Assembly: GCA_008973525.1 (NCBI GenBank)
Contig: WACJ01000127.1
Coordinates: forward strand, 496,001 to 560,000
Length of the DNA: 64,000 nucleotides
From: Stenopsyche tienmushanensis
Lineage: Eukaryota > Arthropoda > Insecta > Trichoptera > Stenopsychidae
Direction: 5' to 3'
Notes under the pieces: model-generated
Seen by the model: the letters and a program-made list of their open reading frames with translations, nothing else
Told to the model about the DNA's origin: nothing
The model's database searches: none
Shown: piece after piece, positions 1 to 9,158 of the stretch
Position numbering within the stretch: position 1 is the stretch's first letter
Layout of the letters: each line of letters begins with the position of its first letter
Position numbers and translations under genes: made by a program

Positions 1-222
1 AACCTTGCAATCCTTTTTTTGTCCAAACAAATTTATATGTAGCTTCCCATTTAGTCGGATGCCTTCAGAACAGCTCAGCGAAGTAGAAGCTGTGCTAGGT
101 TGTCTTTCGTTAGACACAAACGGTATTCTTGTGGGGATTTCTTCGGATTCTGTGCATATTGTCCATTTTAAAGGTGCAATCTCTTCTGTACAATCACTAT
201 GGCTTTCAGATTCACTATCCAT
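1..222 (-). CDS. piggyBac transposase, N-terminal part (partial)
   Basis: The minus strand from an ATG at 222 stays open for 74 codons to the window edge. The product starts MDSESESHSDCTEE, a strongly acidic Ser/Asp/Glu run, followed by W-T and then a stretch reaching LHINLFGQKKDCKV at the edge. An acidic, low-complexity N-terminus ahead of the catalytic domain is usual for piggyBac transposases. The frame is also open upstream to a stop near 394, reading a basic and acidic mixture (RNEDRSDEDSDDVRGIRRRK), but has no earlier ATG, so 222 is chosen. The catalytic DDD region would lie outside the window. It sits directly inside the piggyBac end at 515-518, which supports the call. Intactness is unknown. 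Confidence 0.6.
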   Translation of the reverse strand, partial: MDSESESHSDCTEEIAPLKWTICTESEEIPTRIPFVSNERQPSTASTSLSCSEGIRLNGKLHINLFGQKKDCKV

Positions 223-518
223 TATTCGGATTTTTCGTCTTCTTATACCTCTAACGTCATCGCTATCTTCATCACTTCTGTCTTCGTTCCGTTTCGACCA
301 GAGGTCGCGAGTGTTTTTGAGATTCGATACCTCACAACATGATCCACAAAAGGCCAGGAGTAGACTCGTGAAGCGATATCCATTAGGCCAAACTTAAATA
401 AACACCGTTATCACCCAATTTACCACATCGATCCGAGTGGTGCCCGAGAGGCACCGCTCAAGCTGTCGCATCGCATGCAGTGGTGTCTGAGAGGCACCGC
501 TCGAACGCAAAGGGTTAA
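1..518 (-). mobile_element. piggyBac-type DNA transposon, 5' end (continues beyond the window)
   Basis: The right end is a TTAA at 515-518. Read on the minus strand it is followed by CCCTTTGCGTTCGAGCGGTG, which matches the ends of many insect piggyBac-like elements (TTAA target, CCC start, then a CTTTGCRYTCG-type sequence). Just inside are two tandem subterminal units, at about 437-462 and 480-504, each a small hairpin of the form GGTGYC-(5)-GGCACC followed by GCTC. A transposase N-terminus begins on the minus strand at 222 and runs off the window. The 3' end is not in the window, so size and intactness cannot be judged. Confidence 0.75.
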
Positions 519-547
519 TATTAACGACTATTAAAAAACCCTGTAAA

Positions 548-616
548 TAGACTAGTAACTGAACCACCTTGGGTTCAAATCTACAGAAAGTGTAGCTGGC
601 GACCACATTTTAAAAA
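548..616 (+). repeat. dispersed repeat Q, copy 1
   Basis: The core TTGGGTTCAAATCTACAG, followed by GGCGACCACATTTTAAAAA, recurs with mismatches at 25297-25366 and 59068-59110. GGTTCAAATC resembles a pol III B-box, so a tRNA-derived SINE is one possibility. No A-box or A-rich tail was found to confirm it. Confidence 0.4.
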
Positions 617-1108
617 AATAAAACTTATATAATATCTTTGCTATTGGATGACACTACATTAAATAATATAGTTAAATTAAATCATTGTGCGCAAATAAAA
701 TTTTTGCCTGCTAAAAATACTGGCCAATGTTTTAAGCCTCAATAAAAATGAATTTAATAAAATTGAAATTAAATCATAATATATATTTATTAAAAACAAT
801 ATCATATTCAATTAATTTGCCTACAAAAATTTAAAGCGTTTGCTATGAAATAGTCCCAACAGATTATTATAGATAAACTGAGGGACAGTTAAACCTTTGA
901 GTAGTACCTTCATTTTTATTTATTTGATTGAATATAATTTTTTTTATTGAAATAAGATGATATTATAATTTTAAGTTTCTATAAATACATTTCATAATGT
1001 AACTAACATTTATTTGTAGTTTAAAGATATTATGTAAAGAATGCAGAACATAAATCACTCCCAGATGTAAGGCTTCTGTATATTTAATATACAGAACACA
1101 TTATTTAT

Positions 1109-1179
1109 TTATTTCTCTTTTTTCAATTTATAAAATACATTGTCCTCAAAAGGATAAACACGATGGAGTTCATCTGAGT
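1109..1179 (-). CDS. candidate last exon of the PDZ-domain gene (weak)
   Basis: An AG at 1181-1180 on the minus strand, used as acceptor, gives the two bases needed to complete the codon left open at 1309. The frame then reads NSDELHRVYPFEDN and ends in LKKEK and a stop at 1111-1109. An AATAAA overlaps the stop. The frame fits, but the tract before the AG is a poor polypyrimidine tract, so this may be chance. Another AG about 50 bases upstream would instead give only four residues before a stop. The true next exon may lie beyond the piggyBac element. Confidence 0.2.
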
Positions 1180-1308
1180 CTATCAGACTTATGATTATAC
1201 TGCTCAAAGGATTAAAAGATAACAGCTTAAATAAAATCATCTGTAGATTAGATGATTGGGAATTTCAATATTTTTTTTATGAATTCTAAAAACATATATA
1301 AAACTTAC

Positions 1309-1484
1309 TCCAATCTGCGCAACCATTGCTACTCTTATCGCTATGTTCACTGCAACCGTTACTTTGCATAGGAGAATCAGAATGGGATATGCGAGGTGAA
1401 CGGTTACAACGACTCGTAGTACTAGGAGGAGATTCAGATGAATTTACTAAAGAATGTTGATCAGGTGATGGAGATGAAGATGAA
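1309..1484 (-). CDS. PDZ-domain gene, exon with Ser-rich segment
   Basis: The exon is bounded on the minus strand by TTTTAATTTCAG at 1485 and a strong donor GGA|GTAAGT at 1308. Its 176 bases fit the phase of the preceding exon exactly (takes one base, leaves one). The product starts YSSSSPSPDQHSLVNSSES, continues through SRCNRSPRISHSDSP and ends NGCADW. It is Ser/Pro-rich with many SP and RSP pairs, so it is probably a disordered, possibly phosphorylated linker downstream of the PDZ domain. No known domain is recognised here. The next exon was not placed with confidence. Confidence 0.75.
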
Positions 1485-1774
1485 CTGAAATTAAAATAAA
1501 AATGATTTAAAATATTTGAAAGCAGCAAGGTTTTAAAGAACAATTTTTGGTGACGACAATCTATGCTATTAAAAAAGAAAGGGACCCAGATTACAAATAA
1601 TGTGTAATAGGTTCAAATGAAATTTCAAATAAATTACGTTAGTAATGTAAAAGAATATTGTATAAAATACTACTTCGGTATCGAAAACCACTTTAAAAAA
1701 TTTATGATAAATAATCTATGGCTTAGAAAAATAACATTAACTGATGTGGGATAACGAAAAATATCTTCACTTAC

Positions 1775-1943
1775 TAATGATTTGTTTTTGAATTACGAAG
1801 ATAATGACTAGATTGCTGTTCAGTTGTATAATTGCTTTTGCTATTTTTTCTTTCAGATGGTAAGATGTATTCAAAATTGACATCACCCTGGGAGTCTACT
1901 GGTGAAGATAAATGTTTCCGCATATTGGATTTTGTTTGGGAGC
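1775..1943 (-). CDS. PDZ-domain gene, linker exon
   Basis: The acceptor ATACCATTTTCAG at 1944 and donor TTA|GTAAGTG at 1774 are both canonical. The 169-base exon is open in only one of three frames, and that frame is the one demanded by the exons on either side. It begins SQTKSNMRKHLSSPVDSQGD, contains FEYILPSERKNSKSN and ends LRNSKTNH. It is rich in Ser, Lys, Asn and Gln and looks like a flexible region after the PDZ fold. No catalytic motif is visible. The introns on its two sides are 290 and 639 bases. Confidence 0.75.
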
Positions 1944-2582
1944 CTGAAAATGGTATAAAAATAAAATTAGCAATAATTTAAACGCTAAAACATTCTCAAA
2001 AATAAAATACTTTCATGCAATTGTGCGACTAAATGAAAAATATGTAAAATTCATGTAACTTGTTTTTATAACATCATAATTTAATATCTATAAAAATATA
2101 AATTGTATTATCCCAGCTTTACTACATATACATTAATCTACTATTTAAAACAACATACACATTCAACAATACCTGGATACAAATTTTGAAATGTAAAAAA
2201 ATAAATAAATTAGGTTGTTAAGTGTTAAAAGTTGATATCTCGTAATGTGTGTATGAAAATCTTTTTGTTTGGAGTTAAACTTTAGAAAATCTGAAAATAA
2301 CGGATCACACTCATATATTGATAACGCATGTCTTGTAAAAAATAAAAATCTGCAAATATACGATGATAATTAGCATAAAAGCATGTTTTGTTTTTATCTG
2401 CAATGTGAATTCGGCTTTGCAAAATCGGAAGTCCAAAAATAAAGTGGATATAAAATTGAATCTGAAGAATTGTAATCACCTAATCTAATAAAACTAAAGA
2501 TACTCTAAATAAACTATTTCATCTATACCATCAACGAATTAAATGCAACATTTGTAGTACAGGATGTACTGACAAGTCTCAC

Positions 2583-2629
2583 CTCTTTTTAATTTCAACG
2601 TAACTGGATCTGGCGACAGCCGTAGGCAT
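2583..2629 (-). CDS. PDZ-domain gene, last PDZ strand exon
   Basis: This 47-base exon is bounded by an acceptor TTTTAAG at 2630 and a donor AAGAG|GTGAGA at 2582. In the frame set by its neighbours it encodes CLRLSPDPVTLKLKR, which fits the end of the second helix and last beta strand of a PDZ domain (the usual V-x-L-x-L/V-x-R pattern). The match was made by protein pattern and by phase: one base completes a split Lys codon from the previous exon, and the final G joins GC of the next exon to give Gly. The fold pattern is established for PDZ domains; assignment to a particular PDZ family is not possible here. Confidence 0.75.
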
Positions 2630-3573
2630 CTTAAAACTGGTTAGGAATAAAGTAAAAATAATTTAGGTAATGCAGCGGCGTGGATTTATTTTGAAATTGA
2701 CAGTGATTCATAGATTATGTTCTAATTCTTCAAATCATAAACATAAAAAACATTTTATGATTTTTTCCACATATATATTATACAAAGTGCTGTCTTTCAA
2801 TACATCGAATTAAATATTTCATATTAAAAACTTTTTCCACGCTATCTCCAATTGGAATACATTTAAAATTCACATTGCAGATAAATAATCATTATTAATT
2901 GAAACTTTACATATGTACAATGATACAGTTTAAAAACGAAATTTGTTATATTTATTTCAAAATTTTCAATATAACAAATTACTTTAATTTTAAAACCATA
3001 CGTATTATGATATCGGTATATAAAAACAATAGGACATTTAAAATGTGAATTATACACAATGTATATTATTTAAAGCGTTAATCAAATAGTTTCACACACA
3101 CACACATCTGTTTTCTAATATTGGATGTTCATCATACAATTCACGATCCACAATAAAATATAGCATGTTTTCATATGACAGTACCTATTTCTTTTAATAA
3201 AATTGAACCCATTAATTGCCTCGGCACGATAGAATGTGATACACCGATCTTTTGGCAATGTAAATATTACTTGTGTAATCCATGAGTGTTTTCGAAGGAC
3301 GAAAATCAATTAATTTGGCTATTGACATTAAACGCTCAGAACGCTTATTTTCAAAAACATACATTTTAATTGAATGAGGGATAAATACGATTCTATATAA
3401 AAGTTCGATTCTATATAAACTGTTACTGGAATAATAAAAAAATCCGTCTAAAAATTGAATTTGCACTATTTTCTCTAAGACGGCTAGGATTTCAATCTAA
3501 TTTAGAATCAGTATAACAATCCGTTTTTAAGCCATGAACGTTGATAAAGATTTGGATATTAATTAAGAAATAC

Positions 3574-3644
3574 TTGCCTTCTTTTGTGGTAAATCTATTG
3601 ACATCAGTGCCGTTTATTTTCAGTATCACATCGCCTGGTTCCAC
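3574..3644 (-). CDS. PDZ-domain gene, core PDZ exon
   Basis: The acceptor TTAATCATCAG lies at 3645. The exon reads VEPGDVILKINGTDVNRFTT then KEG and a split Lys codon. V-x-x-G-D-x-I-L-x-I-N-G-x-D-V is the diagnostic second half of a PDZ domain, a module that usually binds C-terminal peptides of partner proteins and scaffolds membrane or cytoskeletal complexes. The GLGF peptide-binding loop must lie in an upstream exon, which I could not find between here and about 9 kb. Two donors are possible. GT at 3573 (GGCAA|GTATTT) keeps the frame with the 2583-2629 exon. A GC donor four bases earlier would break it, so GT is chosen. The protein family is not recognised; a PDZ-containing signalling scaffold is inferred. 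Confidence 0.8.
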
Positions 3645-3744
3645 CTGATGATTAAAAAAAATGATACTATTAACAATCAATCAGAACAAATTTATCCTTA
3701 AACTATTTTGCTATCGATAACAGTATTTATAAAAACATATATGA

Positions 3745-4080
3745 AAATGTCTTCATTATTGTGCAGCCACAAATAATCCAGGGTTATATCTATCTCGTCT
3801 CGATATTGACGGTAGCATAATCTCAGAGTTTCATTTAGAATGTTCACCCAGTGCGTCACTTGGGTGAATATATCGAAGGTTGCATTTGCGACTGTCTTGA
3901 TTGGGAGGATAGGGGATTTGTAAGGACAAAACAATTTTATTCAGAAGACAGTGAAAAAATATTCAAGACTATCCTGTTGATATTACTGAAACGAATTTTC
4001 CGGCGTATAGTCTAGTTTCTTCCTTATTTCACAAGGACGTTCACTCAAGTCCTACATGATGCTCAAGTGCATCTTGAATT
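3745..4080 (+). repeat. dispersed repeat S, copy 1
   Basis: Starts near TTGTGCAGCCACAAA, then TCGATATTGACGGTAGCAT, a segment around GCGTCACTTGGGTGAA, then GGGATTTGTAAGG and AAGACAGTGAAAAA. The same blocks recur in the same order at 6598, 15589, 25505 and elsewhere. It is a family of about 350 bases with no coding capacity recognised. Class unknown; a non-autonomous DNA element or retroelement fragment is possible. Confidence 0.6.
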
Positions 4081-4194
4081 CACTTCTACACCAAATGAGG
4101 GTGTATCCTTATTCACATGCACCTAATTCAAGTGAATGTGATTTGAGAAGTTTTGATGTTCGATCAAACATGCAATTGAAAATCATGCATGTCT

Positions 4195-4350
4195 TGATAA
4201 GGAATGCGGGAGGTTTGTAAAGATTGAGCAATTTTCTTCGGGAGACAGTGAAAAACTACTATAGACGACCTTTTTGATTTTACTGGAAAGGTCTTTCCGG
4301 AGTGCAAAGATTTCAGTCCCTCCTTTCCTCGCTAGGGCGTTACCGAGGTT
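4195..4350 (+). repeat. dispersed repeat S, copy 2 (3' half)
   Basis: Contains GTTTGTAAAGATTGAGCA, AGACAGTGAAAAACTACT and TTTTACTGGAAAGGTCTTTC in the same order as the 3' half of the S copy at 25505-25895. The 5' half is missing, and it lies about 115 bases after copy 1, so the two may be parts of a tandem or a rearranged pair. Confidence 0.55.
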
Positions 4351-5787
4351 ATAATATTTAAAAGCATTCGCACATATTTTTTTACATGCTATTTATAATG
4401 TATTTCTATTATTTTCGTTCTTATTCCATGGCATACATTTACAACGCAACGATCTTTGCTAAAAGCCACACTGAATGATTGAATTTCTTTTTGGGTGAGC
4501 ATATCGGTATCCTTAGGATACGGTAAACACGTTTAGTATCAAATTCGCGTAAAAATATACCGCGTGTGATTACTGTATTAGATTTGTGCAGGCGTGGGGA
4601 TTTGTGGGTGGTATTCTTGAATAAAAAATAGAGGATCCGAGAAATTGTATCCGATGTAAATCCGGAGTCGTGGGAGGAAGGAAATGAACGGAAACGTAAA
4701 CATTTCCCTTGTATTTATAAAATCCACTTTCAGATACGGCATCGGAGGAAATTCAATTGCAGGAGGAAAAGGACGAAATGCAAACGATAGGAGATCATTC
4801 CTGCTGCTGTGTAGTTTAATCCTCGGCTGTGATTTGTGGAACACCGGCTTAGAGGGTAGTTGATTAAGCAATTATTTCCTAATCGTTTTGGTTTGCGTCA
4901 ATGCGAGTTAATCAAAAGCCAGCTTATGGCACAGTGGTACAGTAATCCGGATGCGCGCAATTCTAAATGTGGGGAGCCGAGAGGACGTCGGGCAGATTCT
5001 GCTCAAATATAGATCTGACATGCACGAGGAAAAAAAAGCATTCCTAGTTGGAAAGCTCTAAAAATGTTCCCGTTTGCAGACGAGACTATGACGGCAATAA
5101 TGAAAGCAGAAAAAGGCGAGTGAACGACTTCGAGACGAGAGCGATTGCGGAACCACTTGCACTTTCATCACAAAGGTCACTCGTCTCGACCGCCATTTAT
5201 TCTACGATTAACGTTCTTATGATTCATACAACCAGTTATATTAATTAAATTATATATCGTCGGTACAGTTTGGGTATAACCAAGAGGCGAAAACGTTAAA
5301 AAGCGATATAAATAAGTCGTTACGGATGCTGACGGGCGCAGATGTGATGCGGTGAGATTTATCGATTCTGTAAAATGGTCGATCATCTGAAAAATATAAA
5401 CTCTGCCGAGCCCAAAGATATAAACGCCATTTGGGAGTCGTTGCAAAAAACGAAGAAAATAAATAAACGACTCGATTTGAACGGCGAAATCCGGCAGTGA
5501 GCGAAGTCGTAATTTGATTTCCTATCTTTGAACACCTCAGCCGAAGAGGAAATTGCAATTTATTAACAGATTTCCTGAATTGACTGCTATTCTGGGAGCC
5601 AAATTCGAGATTTACACCAACAGTCTAAACACACCATGGAATTATTGAATATACGTAAGAATTAAAATTTAAAAAAATTATCGCATGAACTATAACGATT
5701 GTGAAACGTGGATAAATAATCAATGCTAAATTGAGAACTATTAGGTTATACCGAAAGAAAACTATAATTTTTTTTCAACAACCACTT
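4351..5787. other. noncoding, no feature recognised
   Basis: No transposase, domain or repeat recognised. Minus-strand open frames of about 90-100 codons at 4578-4871 and 5250-5558 show no known motifs and are probably chance. Confidence 0.4.
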
Positions 5788-6130
5788 AAAGAGGTAAGAC
5801 ACAATGTTGTGTTCAAATTCCAGTAACTCGGAAAGGGCATTCTTACACGTTAAGCTCGGAGATGAAAAGAGACGGAGAGAGTATGTTGCGTACATCTTTC
5901 AATTGTACAGATCGTTAACTCAAATTTATCGACTAATAATATGTGAATGATACAATGAATCGAATACGAGTGTATTGTTTATGCATACGCAAAAAAAGTA
6001 CCGAATATTGTGTGTTATCGACGTGTTTATTTATTTATGTACAAGCTTCGTACATGCTGCGACGGTCCTGACCGATAAGTGACTTTGTACGAATGATAAA
6101 TGGCGGACATACAAATATAGCATCTAAGTT
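5788..6130 (+). repeat. dispersed repeat R, copy 1 (full)
   Basis: Begins AAGAGGTAAGACACAATG and ends ATATAGCATCTAAGTTT. Key blocks are GAGCATTCTTACA-like, GAGACGGAGAGAGTAT, TTATGTACAAGCTTC and TGCGACGGTCCTGAC. The same order occurs at 15843-16085 (with an internal deletion) and 48812-49165, and part of it at 21116-21200. No TIR, poly-A tail or coding region was seen. At the other two complete sites R lies directly after repeat S. Confidence 0.65.
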
Positions 6131-6177
6131 TATGATGATTTTAAATTAGCTCGCAACTCAAACTCTTTGACCCGAAG

Positions 6178-6343
6178 TTAACGCTTTGAGTTCCTAGCTC
6201 TTATCAGAATATTATGCAGATTTCCGTTCAAGCGGATATCTTCAGAATCAGAAGTTAAAGTCGAACATGCAGTTCAGTTCGTGGTTACAGACTTCAAACC
6301 GAGTGGTGAGCGAGAGTCACCTCTCGAGTGCAAAAAGTGTTAA
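6178..6343. mobile_element. probable piggyBac-related MITE, 166 bases
   Basis: TTAA at 6178-6181 and 6340-6343 bound the unit. Inward from the left it reads CGCTTTGAGTTC; inward from the right (minus strand) CACTTTTTGCACTCGAGAGG. The right end keeps the CTTTTTGCACTCGAG pattern and a GGTGA...TCACC subterminal hairpin like the piggyBac end at 515. The left end matches less well. No coding capacity. Confidence 0.45.
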
Positions 6344-6597
6344 AATAAATCTGACAGACCATACAACAACAAAAAAATACAAAGATGTTTTCTTCGCCGT
6401 ATCTAGACACAAATTGAACTCAAACGAGAGCGTGCGAAAATAATGGATTTCTTTCAAGACGACCTGATATTTGAAAAGCAAACATATTGATGAACAAATA
6501 AATATGTTTATGGATGTGTGCAATCAAATGCTTTTATCGTCATAATGCAGTTCACTGTAAAATTAAGGCCATTTTAATAAGGTCACATCCATATCGT

Positions 6598-6800
6598 TTG
6601 TATCATACAATCGCCTCTTCATGCACTCGACATTGAAGGCAATATGAGTGCGTATACTCCCTCAGCGGGTCACCCGGGTGAACGCATCGAACGAGGTCTT
6701 CTTGTTGAAGAATTAAAGACTGAACAGCATTTATTGGAATGTCATGCAAAATTATTCGATTTTACTGAGAGATGCTTTCTGGCGTAGACGGAATCCATTT
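6598..6800 (+). repeat. dispersed repeat S, copy 3
   Basis: Has TCATACAATCGCCTCTTCAT, CGACATTGAAGGCAATATGA, GGGTCACCCGGGTGAACGCA and TTTTACTGAGAGATGCTTTC in the family order. The central GATTTGTAAGG block has diverged. Confidence 0.6.
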
Positions 6801-8673
6801 CTTATTTTTCTTGAATTATTGGAATTATTGATTTATATGACGCTCAAGAAATGGATTAAATAGTTCAAAATATACAAGCATATAGACTCATTTTTAACCC
6901 TTCCGGGACGCTGTTAACTATAATGTGCCTCTAACCAACGAATTTAGTAATATACTGCTGTTTAACAACGCTTGATAAAATATGCATATTGTATAACGTT
7001 TAATAAAGTTGTGCTGGAAACTTCCGATATGATCCTCACATGCTCCGAATCATGGTGGGAATCTACAAATTCCCCGAGGCGTTAGTTCATAATTCGGATA
7101 ATGACTGCAACTCATGCTGTACATAGTTGAAAGTGCATGATACATCTCGCAAGTCTAAAACTGTGGAGGTTTCAAATTACGCCGCGTCTCAAAGAATGCA
7201 TCATGCAGCTAGCTGCAGTTTCGCTCGTCTCGAAACTATGACCCGTATTCCAGAGCGCAAATTTGTTCCAAAAATGCGGTGAATCGCCGTTCGAATTTCA
7301 ACGCTGTGAGTTCCCACATTCGAGTGGGAAATTTGTCAATTTGCGGGGAAAATGTTTTTCGGCTGTGATTGAATTGTATCAGCACCTAATGACATGCATA
7401 GCGATTGCCCAGATCGGCTGCATTAACACGCTGATAAACAAATAAGCCATATAATGAAACGATATCATAAAAATTGATGCCAATCAGCGATAAATACGTC
7501 CAATCCTCTCACCGTGCGTGATGAACGATATGGAAATAAAATAATAAAGCTGTTGAACTAAATTTTTAATGATGGGCAAACAATACCATAATAACGCGCG
7601 CGCATTACGAAACGAAAATGATACCATTAGCGGCGCTGATTATTCATAAATTTGCGAAACGGCCGGCATCGACCGTGGACTTGGGCGAAGAAAACGGCCC
7701 GTAGTAAAAGTGTGAAAAATTAACGGCCGGCTTTTAATGTGGCCGAATTCATTAACACGTACCCCGAAATAAAAACGGGCGATATCAATTAATTGTGCCG
7801 AAAGTGAAACAAATTTTTTAACGGTCCGCATATGTATAATGGCGGCACCGCACGAAACCGCAATTGCACCATACGCAAATAATTAGCCTCAACTATTCGC
7901 GACCGTGAATTAAATTTAGATATGGCAAGCTAGTTGGGGCGCATAAAAGACGGGGGGGATACATTCAAGACCAAAAAATATATCATGCACAATATAAATG
8001 CAATTGATACAAGTGAAAGTGCAGCATAAAATGCAATATTCACACTTGAAGTGGTCCAATTTGAAGATTACCAAGAATTTATGAGTCACAACAATATGAC
8101 TGTATACTGCGATTAAAAAGATTTCACAGGAATGCACGATAAATATAATAACAAGTTGTTTTTGCAAAACATAAAAATCATTCTTTGGAAAGATCCAAAA
8201 CGAAAATTTAAACGCCCCTAAATAACAATTATTTTTCGTACTGTGCGAATGCAACCCGCTGGGACATTTTGCAGCCGGTCGTATAGAAGTTAAACGGGAT
8301 GAATTTCCACCCGTCAAAAAGAAAAGCCAAGTTTTCCGACATTAAGAGAACAATTTGCTCGATGGCAGTTCTGCAGCGTTTCGGACAAAAAAAAAGCGAG
8401 ATAAAAACATAGGGCATTTGACATGTGTCATTTTTCTGATACTTGTTTGCTCGGGGGGGTGGGGTAATATTGACTTATCCGAAAAACAATCAAACGACCC
8501 TTCGAAAATAGGCCATAAATAAATACAATTTTAAAAGTAAACCTATTTTTATTTAATTCGATAACTGAAGCTGTATGGACTTGGATTGCGTTTTATAAAT
8601 AGATGCACCTCAACAAGTTCGAAGAAAGAACGAAGAGTATATGCAAATTTTTGGAGCTGGCAAAAAATCGTTC
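6801..8673. other. noncoding, no gene recognised
   Basis: A TTAACCCTTCCGGGACG sequence at about 6895 looks like a lone piggyBac-type end, with no partner found. A homopolymer-rich G tract lies near 8453-8464. No other repeat or coding region recognised. Confidence 0.4.
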
Positions 8674-9158
8674 ATATACGAAGCACATCCCGGAAGTAAG
8701 TGTACTGTGATAATAACGGGCTGTGTTTTTTTTTTTGTTTTTTAAGGGTTGGCCATACTGAGTGGTAGAAGGGGATCTCTTGATAAAGCGAGCATAGCAG
8801 GAACACGGTAGTACGTAAATTCACGTTTGAGTTTCTTGCACGACTTTAATTGGAAGTTGGGGATTTTCTGAGCTCTATCGTGACTGGGGAAGTGGGTGGA
8901 TATCAAAAAGACAGTCGTTACAGTACACCAATTCCCCATCTGCCAAAAAATACAAAACCACAATTTCGGACAAAAAAAAGTCATGACCTCGATGTTTTGG
9001 TATCGAAAAGGCATAATTTTGATCCCTGAATGAGCACATGGATGGAATTAAATTTTCAACCGACGATCGACGAAGAGCAACCAACCACGGAGCTGGCGGG
9101 AGAGTTCTTCGATGAAAAATTTAGTACACTTACTTTCGGGATATGCTTCGTTTATGAA
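8674..9158. repeat. inverted-repeat-bounded unit of about 485 bases
   Basis: The left arm GAAGCACATCCCGGAAGTAA GTGTACT (8684-8710) is mirrored by the right arm, whose minus-strand reading is GAAGCATATCCCGAAAGTAA GTGTACT (from about 9150 down to 9123). Similarity extends outward for about ten more bases (GTTCATATAC against GTTTCATAAAC). The interior is noncoding. It may be a MITE or an inverted duplication of a short sequence. No target-site duplication was identified. Confidence 0.5.

Larger units (their letters stand above)
519..1308. other. noncoding stretch between the piggyBac end and the PDZ gene exons
   Basis: AT-rich, with no supported gene except a weak candidate last exon at 1109-1179. 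A fragment at about 548-616 matches two other places in the window (about 25297-25366 and 59068-59110) and is listed separately as repeat Q. A short palindrome (CTGTATATTTAATATACAG) lies at about 1076-1094. Confidence 0.5.

Noticed and set aside
5..397. A plus-strand frame of 130 codons at the left edge
   Set aside because: It is antisense to the piggyBac transposase N-terminus, whose acidic codon pattern on the minus strand explains the Ser/Leu/Phe-rich plus-strand reading.
545..600. Possible tRNA gene at GGGTTCAAATCTACAG
   Set aside because: A B-box-like sequence is present, but no A-box, acceptor stem or anticodon arm can be folded around it.
3096..3106. CACACACACAC tract
   Set aside because: Too short to call a microsatellite.
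3698..3934. Minus-strand peptide YKSPILPIKTVA shared with 25612-25884
   Set aside because: Both come from repeat S. The similarity is at the DNA level, with different breaks in the two frames.
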